Part shown: positions 50,264 through 63,368 of the stretch, piece by piece
How positions within the stretch are numbered: the first letter of the stretch is position 1
How the letters are laid out: each line of letters begins with the position of its first letter
NCBI GenBank assembly: GCA_964017065.1
Contig: OZ024783.1
Location: 14,701,820 to 14,765,819 of the forward strand
Length of the DNA stretch: 64,000 bases
DNA from: Haliclona indistincta
Taxonomy: Eukaryota; Porifera; Demospongiae; Haplosclerida; Chalinidae
Direction of reading: 5' to 3'
Notes under the pieces: generated by a model
What the model was told of the DNA's origin: nothing
The model's database searches: none
What the model saw: the letters and a program-made list of their open reading frames with translations, nothing else
Program-made: the position numbers and the translations under genes

Positions 50264-51939
50264 TCAACTGAACACGATAACTTCATCTTTGGCAGGTGTG
50301 GTGGAATTTGAGGTCTTTTTAGAATCTTTGCCACTTTTAAATGAACGCATTAGTGACCCATTTCGAGACAGAGGAGAAAGAACCGCAGAAAGTTTCTTTT
50401 TAGGAGGTGGAGAGTCTGCAGACTCCTCTGACTCGGGGTCTCCTGAGGCTAGTTTGAAGATGTAAAGTACGATTCCTCCTGAACCAGTCCCCACGAGTGC
50501 CAGTACACCACTCCAAGCAGGGGCAGTGTGAGCATACAGCAGTACTATAGCAGAGAACATGTACATTGCTAGTACTAGAAGAATAAGGCCTAATCCAAGA
50601 ATCAGAAACAGCCCAATAGTTAAAATTCGCTTCTCAAATGACTTGACAGACAACAAAATGTCGATCATGTAAGGTATGATAGAGAGGCTGAATACCATGG
50701 GCAGTAGGTATGTGGTAGTACTCAATACTTGAACAGGATAGGAGAGAAAGGTGATGATGAACCACTGAAGATGAAAGGATAGGAACACTACTAGAGTGGT
50801 GAGGCAACTGAGTAGAAAGAACTGGTGCAATTTGGTTATCCACTTGTAAGAGAAACAATAGCATCGCTGGATGGTGTGTTTAGTGAGAGAAGGCAGGGGA
50901 ATGTGCTCGCCATGTACATAGACAGTGAGGCCCACGTGAGGAAAATTGATGATAGAGAAAAGAACAATAGCTATTGGAAAAGGATTAATCAGCCAGATAG
51001 CAGACTCGAAGTCACGATATTGAACAAAGAATAAGACGTCGTAACCAGTCAGGGCTATTAGAATAACCACACTTGTGCAAGACATGTAAGAAAAGGAGTT
51101 CTTGGTGATCAGCCGTCGTATAACGTTTGGCAAACCAGCACAAGCGACATTCGAAAGTCCTGATGTTACAAATTTAGACTTAGCCTCAATCCAGATCAAG
51201 ATGTACACTAGAATCAAGGCAAGAGCTGAGAAGAGGTAGGGGAATGTGTACAGGCAGTACTTGAATGGTATGAGCAGGGTAGCAGTGAATGTCCTCACAA
51301 GATGGCTCGAACTGTTGCTGATGTGAATAGAGTACAGCTTGTGATCCTTATCTTCTTGTGTGTCTGTTGCAAATGAGCGAAGCTGCAAAGAAAAGGACCG
51401 TTTTAAATTTCTCACAAGCAAGCATTCTCTATTACTTTCATACATATTCATGCACACCCTTCTCTCTCTTGTTCACTTACAAATGAAGTGAGAAGTGCCA
51501 GTATTTCGATCTGCTCTGAATCGATGATTTCCTCACAGAATGGATCCAAAATGATATGGTCTATTTTCTCTTCCACTACTGCTAAACGCATGAAGCTCAT
51601 GTGCTCCAGCACGTGTAGGTCAGCTACCAACAATGTAGGTGAGTTTAACCATCGTATTTGAGTAGCTACGAGCCCCTCCCTCTCCACGACCTGCCGCCAT
51701 GTGCTGCAGCTGTTGTTGCTACCAATATTCTTGCTCTGCGGTACATGATAGTAAAATACGTCCACAGTACTCGGCCGGAGTTCGCTGATGGGATAGAATA
51801 CCGACACGAGAGCGTCCACGTTGCATTTGCGACGAAGCAGAGACTGTTTCACTTCTTGGTAGTTGCTAATGCACTCATCTCCCTTGCTGTGTGCAAATAA
51901 AGTCAACAGCAACAACGCTGCGGCAAGAAGCTGATACAT
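50264..51939 (-). CDS. secreted-start multipass membrane protein, unknown family
   Basis: Two exons: 51939-51481 (153 codons) and 51382-50264 (372 codons plus TGA), intron 99 bp with GTAAGT and TTTGCAG. The ATG at 51939 is chosen because it opens a clear signal peptide (MYQLLAAALLLLTLFAHSKG). A luminal domain of about 170 residues follows (four Cys: DEC, RKCN, SCSTW, PFCEE), then about eight hydrophobic helices between residues ~185 and ~455, and a Ser/Pro/Lys-rich cytoplasmic tail (PESEESADSPPPKKKLSAVL...). The layout recalls families with an N-terminal extracellular domain plus a 7-8-helix bundle, but I do not recognise a motif and assign no function. The stop is in frame; an overlapping open frame to 50125 could reflect an alternative 3' end. 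Confidence 0.75.
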
Positions 51940-53004
51940 GGTTCGATACAGGACAGTACTCTCTGGTTCTATACGTATTATACTGAGTGAAGCTAGTAGG
52001 AGCAACAGAAGATATGCACCGCATTCCTACCCATTGAGCAGCTGTGTACATAAGCTAATTAGTCAATTAGAGTAATTATGATCGTATTCGTAGTATTATG
52101 CCTATTTTAACTACTGAAATCATTCCTCAAACACATACCATGAAATCTGTTTAGGACAGGTCCGGCATATGCATCTCGTACACCTACATACACTAATGTG
52201 ATTAGTCTTCGGTCAATTGTGTGAATACAGACTCAGGCACGTGCACGTACCACGAGGTTGCCCTGACATGCATATGCACACTCCTTTTTGACCATGACCG
52301 ATAATTATTAATTTTTCAATAACCTAAAACCTACTAGCTATAGTATAGATTCCATCAGTAGTATCAAGTACAGTCGAACCTGTCTATAACGGACAATATG
52401 CTTTTCCCTTACATGGGCTAAATACTTGCTTGGTACATAATCATTATGGAGGAGGTTCCACAGTAGTAATATGATTATATTAAAGTATAAAAATGGCCTG
52501 GATGCGAGGCTAATATTATAGCTGCTACTGACAAAAGTCTTCCAATAAGTACGGCATGCACAGCTTCTGGGGAGGGGCCGTGCTCCCCAGACTCCAGCCG
52601 TTCTCCGCTTAGTCGCTCTTACAGAATGAGCACCAACCTTGAAAATCTTCTGGGCACAGGCCATATACTACAGCTTCTCATGAACAATGAAGGTGATGGA
52701 TGCTCTTGCAATCTCAAAGAAACAAGCAACTGATTAGAAGCTGACTACTAACCACATGCATGAATTATTTTGATAGAAAACAATTATTAATTTCATTTCA
52801 CGTACATACACACACAAGAAATGATATAATAGAACTGTATACAATAATAATAATATAATAATCAATATCATCATGTTACTATGTCATGTTGTCAACTGTG
52901 CGGCCGTCTGTCACTTCTGTTTTCTTCATCTGACGAAACAAATGGAGAACGTCCATCTGAAGTAAACAAAGATTTAATTATGATATTTTGACCTCTACTG
53001 TTTT
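51940..53004. other. intergenic; two orphan transposon ends
   Basis: CAGTCGAACCTGTCTATAAC at 52372 resembles pogo/Tigger-type inverted ends, without a partner in view. TGGCCTGGATGCGAGGCTA at about 52495 resembles a right end of the TAGCCTCG family. No gene. Confidence 0.4.
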
Positions 53005-53460
53005 AGCAGGAGAGCATAATGAGATAGCGAAGAGAAGGGGCAGGAAGCGCCCACGCATCTGATTAAAAATTAAAAATCTACACATAATGGACGTGTTAAT
53101 ATAAATAGACTGGATGATGGCTGCTGTATGACGTCGAGCTACTACCGTCAGCTTGGTTTGGGCTGAAGCTGGGCGATCAGAGGCTCCTAGGAGGCAAGCA
53201 GTAGCTTTATACACACTCGATAAGGCAGCAAGCAATATAGTAATCGTCTTGAGATAGCTGCTTGCCTTCTAGAAGTGTCTGACTGCCAGTTTTTAGCAAA
53301 GACGAAACAAACGATACCGTCGGAACGTCAAGCGCCAACCATCATCCAGTCTTTTTTAACAAAACGTCCATCATGTGTAGATTTTCAATTTTTAATCAAG
53401 TGCATGGGTGCTTCCCGCTCCTACTCTATTACTTCACTATCTCGTTATGTGCTCTTGTTT
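53005..53460. mobile_element. foldback element, arms about 150 bp
   Basis: GAGCATAATGAGATAGCGAA ... AAAATCTACACATAATGGAC ... GACTGGATGATGG is mirrored from 53457 downwards (GAGCACATAACGAGATAGTG ...). Arms about 80% alike, spacer about 125 bp. Confidence 0.75.
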
Positions 53461-54112
53461 TTAGTTTTTATAGTGCATACTGAATAAATTAGCCAAATTT
53501 GAGAAAAAGGACAGCAATGTACACACTCATTACACCACATTGAGTACATACAGGGGAATGCAAGTTGCTTGACCGAAAATTTGCATGCGCACAGAACGTT
53601 ATCTGTACAATTAGTATACAGAAACACGCTATGGGCATGCGCTAACAGGAAATTGTTTGGTCAAGAATCCTGTAATCCAGAAGTCAATCTTTAACAAATT
53701 TATTACTGGCTGTGCAAAGGTTCCTGTAAAGTATTGTAAACTACAGCTACACAATTGAATACCTCTAATCTGGACACTACACTTAATGTCCTGATTAGAA
53801 AGGTACCTTTTTCAAGAGTTGATATGTTCACAAAAATTCTTTAGTACAGTAGTGCCCAGATGTAGGGTCAAGACTTCACTATCTAATGGTATGAAACCGT
53901 CTATATGCCCCATTGGACGGCGTCAGGCATTTCTACGTCACAAGAAGTTTACCTATACACAGCGATGCATGATCATTATTGCTGCAATTTTGAATGAACT
54001 TTTGACACAATGAGTATGCTAATGTACAGTACTGCCGTGTTTCTACATGTATTAAATTTTGGCTGTCTCTTTCATCTCAAACCCTCTCTCCTTCCCTCAC
54101 ATCATCCCTTAC
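53461..54112. other. no exon recognised
   Basis: Probably 3' intron or exon DNA of the PH-domain gene, whose exon ends at a donor at 54112; the next exon was not found. Confidence 0.35.
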
Positions 54113-55452
54113 CTTTGTCATTATCCTCCAAGTCTTCCTCGTCGGTGACATCCATACTGGCTATCACTAGAGGCGCCGTTCTTGCAGCTGAGAACATTCT
54201 CTTCCTACTCACGTCCGCATCATCCGGAGGTAAGGAGACACGTACCGAAAAAGAGTTGATAGTCGTCCGTGATCTGTGCTGTTTGACAGCTTGGTATCCC
54301 GGGGGAGGGTAGCTTAAATCTTTCGTCGGAGGTGAAGAGGAGGGAGGTGCATGACTGCTTTCGTCTAACGAGGCAAATTTTACACTGATTCGATCTTGCT
54401 TATGGAGATTTTTTCGAAGAGTTTGATTTCTCGAGTGTATCAGGGTTTGTATCATACCCATCCAGTATTGCAAGTCCGAGTGGGACTGAGCCGACAGATT
54501 GTAGACACGCCCACCTTGTGTGTGTACTTCAAACATGTTCGGACTGAGTGTGCTATGAGAGAAGAAAACAAGAAAATGGTCTCTAATGTACTTGCTTGTC
54601 TATCTGTCTATGGTTAAGTATTATTTTTGCTTGGTGTGTTTGTATGATCGTCAGCACAACTACAACAGAGCTTGAAATCTATGCAGTAAAAATCCAGCGT
54701 TACTGTATTGTGCGTGTGTGCGTGTGTGTGTGTGTGTGTGTCTGTGTGTGTGTGAGACTGTGAGTACGTGCGTGTGTGTGTGTATAGTACAAGCTTACTG
54801 TCCGTGTTGTAGATTGACTTTAGTAATGGCCTCCAGAGCTATAGTGCCTGATAGAGAAACAAATAAAAATTCAATACATGAGATTAAAACTACATACACA
54901 TGGGCTGGGAATGGTTAATCACAAAAACTAGGAGGAGTTTATCTACTTTAGTAGCAAAGGTTAGAGTGCGAGCACAATTTTAAAATGTGAATCAGCATAC
55001 AGCTATGAGCCTACAATTACTAGCAAACAGGCAACAAAGGTCAAAGGTTACCTCTTCAGTTTTGAAGTAAGCTAGACTGTTGTTAGTGAGAACAGTCTAT
55101 TTTTCCAGCTCTTGATCCGTCCACCCTGCTTGACCAGGAAGCCGGAACGATGAACATTGTCCATTGTCTTCCTACACATCAAAATATTGAAGAACAATCA
55201 CAAGCTATAATTAGCTTAATTTTCATAAATTTTTGCCAAAAACGAAATTTAAATTAATATACTAGAGAGCAATTTCTCAAAATATTAACAAAGTTTCTAC
55301 ATTTACAGTAGTGCATTGAATATTAACGCCTCACTGACCGTACGAGTATTGATGACATCATTGTCTATAAACTCTGGTGCATGTCCCAAGTCTATTAATG
55401 AGGTTTTTTGGCCCATAGCAGCCAGACCAGATGCTGAGCGAATCTGAACCAT
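54113..55452 (-). CDS. PH-domain protein, partial gene model with a frameshift
   Basis: Likely a phosphoinositide-binding adaptor. Minus-strand exons: 55452-55339 (MVQIRSASGLAAMGQKTSLI ... EFIDNDVINTRT), 55167-55052 (HRSGFLVKQGGRIKSWKNRL, then NNSLAYFKTEE in a shifted frame), 54847-54799 (TIALEAITKVNLQHG) and 54543-54113 (FEVHTQGGRVYNLSAQSHSD, LQYWMGMIQTLI, then a Ser/Pro-rich linker ending in an acidic EDLEDND). Strand 1, the WKNR turn, FKTEE and the C-terminal helix with its invariant Trp identify one PH domain. The base loss after RLFSL puts TAG in frame, and the phase into the next exon does not fit either, so this is an assembly error, a missed micro-exon or a real lesion. 5' and 3' ends are unknown. 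Confidence 0.6.
54712..54784. repeat. (GT)n microsatellite in an intron of the PH gene
   Basis: Interrupted TGTGTG runs of about 70 bp. Confidence 0.9.
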
Positions 55453-55839
55453 CTGATGAAAAACACGAGACAAATAAAATGAGTACAAAAGACAACATAT
55501 TAGTACATGATGCTCTCTTGACTCAGTATTGTCCATTATGCATTATGTGTTGCATGTCATACGAAAGAGCATTAATTCAGCTTCAATTTGATGTTTTTAG
55601 TTTGCTGATAGGGTAAAATAAGACAAAGATATAAATAGTTAAACAGCAGGTAGTAAGAAATATCATCGAAAATGCAATCAGGAAACCATACAAGGTATCA
55701 AGCTGAAATTTGTTATGGAATCATAAATTATGACCATGACTGGTTCAACAATACTAAGTGTCGAGAAAACCCCAGAGAATGCCAAAAAGTTGTAATGGTA
55801 TGGAATGACCCATGAAGTACGTGACGGTTTTATAAGGTA

Positions 55840-56015
55840 TTGGAAGAGGATTCCGGATTTGTTGCAGGTCATCATAGCAAGCCGCTGATCGAGGGATCGG
55901 ATACTTGGGACTTTTAATTTTGTACTAGCATTATTCCGTCCTGTTCCTTTTTAAGCCTTGTTCCGTTACTCTTGCAAGCGTCATCCCAGTTTTTTAATTT
56001 ATTAAACTTTACTTT
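55840..56015 (-). mobile_element. fragment of the HP-B palindromic arm
   Basis: GGAAGAGGATTCCGGATTTG and CAAGCCGCTGAT, GATACTTGGGACTTTTAA follow the order of HP-B copies (7376-7540). Ends absent. Confidence 0.65.
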
Positions 56016-56496
56016 TGGAATTCCAATCGAGCAAATTATGGAAGGTTGTAAATGCACTTCTGAAACCTGACATGTCTTACTTATTTTTATTTAGATTTGC
56101 ATGACTACATAGGTGATCGCACTCGTAGAAAGTCTTTATCCGAAAATGTTACTAGGATGCACCTCAGTTGTAACAAGAAGGGACATTCTCAACATAACTG
56201 ACCAGAGTGCAAGACCAGGCTACCATCAAGCACCAAGATGACGGAACCTCAGTGATGTTGGCAGTAGCAGATCTAGAGCTTCATCAAGAAGAAGTGAACC
56301 CTGTTGTCTACTTCAAGCAACGTCAAAGTTGTATGAGCAAATAATTATCATGAATTATTTTTTGAGAACGCATAGATTCACTCAGTATAATCAGATAACA
56401 TTGCCACTTGAATTTCCTCTGTCCATGACTTCACGAGCAATATTCATGAATGCCTATAAGTAAAAATGAGCAATAGCAAAATTGCACCACTGATTG
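56016..56496. other. no gene seen
   Basis: Intergenic; only short open frames. Confidence 0.45.
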
Positions 56497-57222
56497 GGCC
56501 AGTTGCGTGTAAGGCGAACTATTTTAATGATATGCAAATTGACATAACGTCACTTCCGGACTGCTCATAGCCGCCTACTTGTACCTACTTTGTATGGAGT
56601 TCATTGAGAAAATATGAGTTTTTAAAACTTCGCGGGCAGCCAAAACTTGGCGCATGTGCAGGATCTAAGAATGCGATGCGCAACTACTACCATTGGCACA
56701 CGCAACGCAGTAAAAACAGAGACGATCGGTGGAGGCGCGGTCGAGAACGAGACATCACTGTACAGCTGGGTATGCTCTGTTTTGTCAGAGGCAAAATGCA
56801 TGCCTAGATTGTCAGCACACGCAATGTAAGTATCAAATCTGTCACCTTTCACTGTTTCTCAGGCAATCTAGTGAACATCTTGCTCTACCATTAGTTGAGC
56901 TGTGCTAGTATTCGCGTTTTCATCGCTCGTCACCATTGGCTTACCTAGCTGTACAGTGATGGCTCGTTCTCGACCGCGCCTCCACCGATCGTTTCTGTTT
57001 TTACTGCGTTGCGTGTGCCAATGGTAGTAGTTGCGCATTGCATTCTTAGATCCTGCACATGCGCCAAGTTTTGGCTGCCCGCGAAGTTTTAAAAACTCAT
57101 ATTTTCTCAACGAACTCCATACAAAGTAGGTACAAGTAGGCGGCTACGAGCAGTCCGGAAGTGACTTTCAGTTCAATTATCAGTAATTAAATTCCTTGGC
57201 TCTTACACGCAACTGGCCTAAA
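56497..57222. mobile_element. TIR element with 210-bp inner palindrome
   Basis: Outer ends GGCCAGTTGCGTGTAAG / CTTACACGCAACTGGCC are related to the 28259 element. Inside, about 56553-56770 is inverted at 56945-57165 (GGCAGCCAAAACTTGGCGCA). Each arm keeps the frame MRKYEFLKLRGQPKLGACAG, which is duplicated by the palindrome and not an identified protein. Confidence 0.75.
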
Positions 57223-57482
57223 ATAGCTCTTACTGACTTCTAAAGTGATAGATTAAAAGCTTGTTGTTTGACTAGCAAAATATCAAATTTTACACAGCAA
57301 GTTGTATTGCTAAAACATTATATTCTGCAGGTTGGTAATACACAACACAGAGTAACAATTCAAGACTTGCAAGCACTGAAAAGTTCAATGTATTAATTTA
57401 TGTTGAACCAAATTTTAAAATGATAAACTGAATTTACTGTTTGCACAGCTATTGAGTCATGTTGTTGTACTATAATTAACTA

Positions 57483-58100
57483 GGCACCGAAGGTGCTTAT
57501 GCCTCGGTGGAATGTTATGCATACATGCCTGTCTGACTAAATATGCTGAACTGAAACACACAAGCAGTAAAGAAAGTCTGCTGTTGCTAGTTGAACACTA
57601 TGCTAGTGGCTGACAAATCTGACATGGTATTCAATATTGGCAAGGAATATTTTACATAATATTATACTAGTGAGATGTAAGGAGTAGAGAAAAGAAAATA
57701 AAGATACACAGTAAAGTTAAACTGCAGCTGTTGTACCTTTCTGTACAGCAATCACAATGTATGCAATCAGAAGCCAATCAGTGCTGACCACTAATTCAAC
57801 TGGGCGTGTCTATGTTGTTCAGGGCACAGCACGTACAATGAACGAGCGAGATAGCGTCCATAGCTTGCTTGCACTATTTCTTTAGACATACGATGTAACC
57901 TATCAGCTTCTAGGCAGTCAACTGTGGATATTTTTGTCTACGGAGAACTCTAGATCGCCAGCAACAGCCATAGATCGCCAGGTAAGCAAAGCTACGCCAT
58001 AACTCTAGAACGCAGCTTCATATACAAGTCTGCCGTGCTGTTCTGAAGTAAAGGCGAACTCACTAGCTGTAAGGCAGCCAGCAGTAGACAATTTTGTCTT
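57483..58100 (-). mobile_element. CTCGG-family element copy 4
   Basis: Starts with GGCACC-GAA-GGTGCTTATGC and CTCGGTGGAATG; the body (GAAGCCAATCAGTGCTGACC, CTGGGCGTGTCTA, GATCGCCAG) matches inverted copies 2 and 3. Far end missing. Confidence 0.65.
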
Positions 58101-58249
58101 TACATCAGCCCGGTTGGGCGCTAATACTTGACCGCAATAATTCTCATTTTTACGGTACCGTAAAAATAGCCGAGCGGCTATTTTTACGGCATTACTAAAC
58201 CCTCAACCCTAAACCCCAAAAAAACCTTCTCCTAACTGTGCAAAGTTGG

Positions 58250-58399
58250 AAGGGTGTCCTAAACCGGGCCTTCGGCCCTTGTCAAGCCTAAGGATCGTCG
58301 GGAGGGGCGTCCTAACAGGGCCTTCGGCCCTAGCTATGGATCGTCGGGAGGGGCGTCCTAACAGGGCCTTCGGCCCAGCTATGGATCGTCGGGAGGGAA
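58250..58399. repeat. three tandem units of about 50 bp
   Basis: GTCCTAACAGGGCCTTCGGC followed by GGATCGTCGGGAGGG; internal hairpin GGGCC-TTC-GGCCC. Confidence 0.85.
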
Positions 58400-58412
58400 G
58401 AAAAAAAAATGA

Positions 58413-58483
58413 TTGCAGAGAGGATCGAACCCCGAACGTCTACATTACAAGCCACCATTCCTAACCACTGAGCCACCGGAAAC
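58413..58483 (-). pseudogene. tRNA-Thr(TGT)-like relict, possible SINE head
   Basis: On the minus strand: A-box-like TGGCTCAGTGGTTAGG, anticodon-loop-like CTTGTAA, B-box-like GGTTCGATCC in correct order and spacing. Acceptor and D/anticodon stems do not pair well, so it is a decayed tRNA or tRNA-derived SINE rather than a functional gene. Confidence 0.55.
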
Positions 58484-58612
58484 TGCTGACCGGTAAATGC
58501 TACAAACAAGCCTTTATAGTAATTCTGTACACGCGCGCACGTATAATAAGAATGCCGTAAGAATAGCAGGCGAATTATTTTTACGGTACCGTAAAATAGT
58601 CACTACGATAAT

Positions 58613-59099
58613 GGCATGGAAAAAAATTTCATAATCGCCATTTTTGAGTCCTACTAGTACACTTTTGCTACAAAGACCGTCAAGAAAAGCGTGGAACACA
58701 ATTATTATGAGTTCTTTTGTGATGCCAAGCGGAGACAAGCTCGGAAAAGCACTGACAAGCGCAACTTGATTGGAGTCAAAACTCACACTTGTGACTTCCA
58801 GCGCCCGTTTTATCAACGGTAAGCCTCAGAAACAGCGAAATGTAGCACATTACCTTCGATAAAACGTCGATCTATCTGTTTCTCAGTCTGAAATCACTCC
58901 AAAGATCCTAGAACTGTCGAATACACTTTACTACCAGGTATTTGCTATGGCCCGGGAGCGTTTAGAACCATCTTTTCAACCCTTTTCCATATATCTACGT
59001 TTGTCTATGATAGAGAGCCCCCAAGAGATGAGTAACACCCAAGAGTATCAGCGAATTGCTCCTGTTTGTTCGATATTCACTACATTCTAGGCCTTGAAA
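58613..59099. other. no gene seen
   Basis: Would be the place for a last Rab C exon; none recognised. Confidence 0.4.
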
Positions 59100-59405
59100 A
59101 TGGCGGACAAAGGCGTGGCACGATGACATTTTTTAGAAATTATTGCGGTCAGCTGTTAGCGCCCAAGGGGTCTATACTGACTCACGAACAGAGCCTTATA
59201 ACCAAAATCCTTACAATTCATTTTCAAGCAAATATTAACTTTAGCTTGTGTTGCAACTTTCAGCGCTTAGTTTTCTGCGAGCGACGAGAAATCCTGCCGA
59301 CAGACAGATACATACACAGATACATACATACATACATACATACATACATACACAGATACACAAACCGACTACCGTATGCCCCGTGGCTCCGCCCACCGAG
59401 GCATA
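59100..59405 (-). mobile_element. CTCGG-family fragment abutting Rab C exon 5
   Basis: Inverted end CCGTGGCTCCGCCCACCGAG then GCATAAT, with a CATA tetranucleotide run (59308-59350) and family body. It ends 12 bp after the donor of Rab C exon 5, so this copy occupies the start of the last intron. Confidence 0.75.
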
Positions 59406-59417
59406 ATGATCACTTAC

Positions 59418-60573
<1,156 letters not shown>

Positions 60574-61898
60574 GCTGTCGCTGTAGCTCACAGTACAGAT
60601 CAGCCGCCGCCTTAGGCTCTACCCTGGAGTACTGAGCTGTTCCCAGCTTAAGAACACAGCTTTTGAGATCGGAATAGATGAGTGGTCAAGTCTATCCTGG
60701 TCATCTATTCTTAGAATCGCTCGCTCCTGTCTAGCTCGCGAGCCAAATTCATTGAACCTCCTCCCACACGCGTTATAATGTTAGTGGGTGGGGCTCGTGA
60801 AATCTAGTCTGAAATCCAATCTACTTGTATGTTCATGACACGAAAGAGATATTGTACCTAACTCAATATTGAATATACATTTAGCAAATTGATGTAATGT
60901 GATGTGTTACAGTAAGATAAGCGCCACATGACCTGACATTAGATGAAGTATGCCCTCACTTTAGCACAACCTTGCTGGTGACCTTGCCATAACACATGGT
61001 AGCTCTAGGTAGAGGAATTACTGATTGGTCATCGTTAAATGGTCTGGAAGACTGGGCATGCATGATAGTACATCAAGCTCACGCGAACAGCTGATTCGAC
61101 GAGTGAGCTCGCCCACGGATTGTGGTCCGAGAGTAGCGATGTGCGTGGGCATGGTCATGCGGCCGGAAATGTCTCCACCTTTTTCAATTCAAAAAGTGGA
61201 AATTGTCTTGCGCGACGTCTGAGTGCCGTTTCAGTGGCTAAAAACCATCCAAAGGTTTTCAGATACGCTGATTCCAACTAATTATGAAATTTAAGCGGAT
61301 AATTCTTAGAAAAAAATTAATGCAGTTTTGCTATGATCAATCAGTGCTAGATCGCAATTTGGTAAACAAAAATTATTTTCATAGTCAAACAGTTTGCAAT
61401 GTTAGTTAAACTTGGAGAATGCCTCTGAACAGCACTTACAAAGATATTAGTAACAGTTTAGGTAAGTGCAAACGTGCTCCAAAGTCAGTCGTCGCGCACA
61501 GCTGGAGTGTCATGCTAACTGGCCTGTTCGCCATGTACTGCAACAGGCAAATAGCTGGTCGAACGTCCGTCATAGCCATTGTTGTGGATCTGGCTGGTCG
61601 TAGTTTGCTTCAATAAGTATGCCGAACAGGCCAGTGTAGCCCAGGCTGTCGTGTCATACTCAAGATTACTGTTTTGCACCTATGCTACGAAGTGCGCAAC
61701 AGCGCCGCTGTAACCAGGAAGCCGGCTTTGTAATGTTTATTAGTGGAGAACAAAATCACACAGTAACCGCCACAAAACCCGTTGTAACTCAGCCATTTTA
61801 GCACCGATTCTAACGAAATTTAGATTTGTGTGCTGCTAAAGGTTAGCAGAAGCCACCTACAACAACTAGTAATTGATTCAGACAGTTAAACTTTTTAG
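60574..61898. other. intergenic; 5' flanks of Rab C and the galactosyltransferase gene
   Basis: 60840-61035 is the segment duplicated at 45474-45930. No other gene seen. ORF frames near 61419-61616 carry no recognisable domain. Confidence 0.45.
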
Positions 61899-62779
61899 TG
61901 CACATCGCTACCGAGAGTCCCGCCTCTTTGACCGCGAACAGTGCTGCGGTTGTGGTGGGAGAAGTGATCATCCTGGTGCACTTGAGAGTCAACAGCACTC
62001 TGAGAAGAAATGCAATCAGAGAGGCCTGGCTAGCTACGAGGATGCTCATTGGTTACTATCGATTCTTGATCAGAGGCCTGGGTGCTAAGCAGGTATAGAG
62101 GTCAGAACACTGGATACTGAACAGCAAGATCATGGTGACCTGCTTGTACTGTGGGATGTATTAAACAGCTACTCTGCTCTCAGTAATAGAACACTACTGC
62201 AGTCAATGGTATTTATCAACCGTCATTACAACTTCTCATTCATGCTCAAAACAGATGACGACGTATTCCTCAACACACAGCGTATTCTCAAAGACCTTAA
62301 AACTCACCTCCCCACTCACCGACTCTACTGGGGCAGATCCTCTTGTTACAACACTCTCATTAACAAAGGGCAATGGCAGGAGACCAAATGGCACTTCTGT
62401 GACACATACTTTCCGTACAACTATGGAGGGATGTATGTACTATCGAAAGACTTAGTGAACTTAATAGCAGAGAATGCACCTTATTAATTTACTGACCTAC
62501 ACATGCGAGGATGTCTCAGTAGGAGCATGGCTGGCTCCTTATAACATTGTTCGTGTTGATGATGTACGTATTTTTTCTGGTCACAATAGCGGGCGATGTA
62601 GCCGTGGATTCATTGCTGTGCATATCAACCATTATCTTGCTCACAAGCAGATGAAGAGGTACTATAATAAGTTGAGAAGAAAAGGATCAGTCTGTTCTAG
62701 TATTTGTAAAGAACAGCCCATTTCATGGAGTACTATTACTAGTAAATGCGACAAGAAACCCATTCTTGTCACTAGATAA
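61899..62779 (+). pseudogene. beta-1,3-galactosyltransferase-like (GT31) with two frameshifts
   Basis: Golgi-type glycosyltransferase, possibly broken. After a TTTTTAG acceptor: VIILVHLRVNSTLRRNAIRE-AWL (61965-62033), then TEQQDHGDLLVLWDVLNSYS and LSNRTLLQSM, KTDDDVFLNTQRI with the metal-binding DDD (about 62250), YPYNYGGMYVLSKDLV-type segment (FPYNYGGMYVLSKDLVNLI), and EDVSVGAWLAP (62508-62540), ending with CKEQPISWSTITSKCDKKPI and TAG. Frame changes are needed near 62095 (after GLGAKQV) and near 62483 (after ENAPY). The catalytic motifs are intact, so it is either a recent pseudogene or the assembly carries indel errors. The N-terminal signal-anchor exon was not found. Confidence 0.7.
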
Positions 62780-62876
62780 TAATAGGAATAAATAATAAAT
62801 ATTCTTTGTATATGAAAAAGTATATTAACTTTAAAATTAAGAAAACAGCATGTCATTCAAAATTGTTATGTCTGAA

Positions 62877-63184
62877 TCAAGAACTGTTGTCTATAAATTC
62901 ACTCTGGATAGACTCAGCGAGAGTCTCTTCTCCTACTGTACGAGACTTGAGAACACGTACGAGAGTGCTCCACTTCACTGGATTATAATCAGCAGTTGCT
63001 AGTTGCTGCCACATGCTGAACACTTCTGTAAATGCATCTAGTGGGTCACCACGATGCTGCTTATCAATGGAATTAAGCTTTGCTCTGGAAAGCCCAAGTA
63101 CCACACCAAAACTTTTCCATTTATCAGGAATTACATTAGCCACACTTTCTATGAACTGGAACAGTGAAATTTCATGACTGTCAC
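62877..63184 (-). CDS. death-domain protein, last exon
   Basis: Exon after a TTATTTCCAG acceptor. Reads ISLFQFIESVANVIPDKWKS, FGVVLGLSRAKLNSIDKQHR, GDPLDAFTEVFSMWQQL ... WSTLVRVLKSRTVGEETLAE, stop. The W..FG..LGL....I...HRGD....EVF..W.....P..W..LV..L pattern is that of a death domain (six-helix adaptor fold in apoptotic and innate signalling). The open frame continues upstream into the intron as MSELLQLVKRLKLQC, so an intronless start at 63242 cannot be excluded. The rest of the gene lies beyond. Its stop is about 100 bp from the galactosyltransferase stop (convergent). Confidence 0.7.
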
Positions 63185-63368
63185 CTGGAAATAAGATACA
63201 CTGTAATTTGAGTCTTTTGACCAACTGGAGTAACTCTGACATAAGAAAGCTATTAATTTTTACAGCTGAAGTTATCGCAAAAAAATAATTTCGTCCAACT
63301 ATTTTTTTGCAGATTTGTTATGGATAATCTTTAGCATGTGGCAAAGAAAGCACATGTAATTGGATAAT

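Larger units (their letters stand above)
58147..58612. mobile_element. MITE with nested palindromic TIRs (TTTTTACGGTACCGTAAAAA)
   Basis: About 48-bp ends, each itself a palindrome pair: TTTTTACGGTACCGTAAAAA near 58150 and TTTTACGGTACCGTAAAA near 58590, followed inward by TTTTACGGCATT / ATGCCGTAAGAAT. The interior has a 3-unit tandem repeat and a tRNA-like stretch. Confidence 0.8.

Noticed and set aside
52372..52400. Complete pogo/Tigger element
   Set aside because: Only one end-like motif; no inverse partner within several kb.
56604..57110. Identical ORF MRKYEFLKLRGQPKLG on both strands
   Set aside because: Produced by the inner palindrome of the 56497 element, not two genes.
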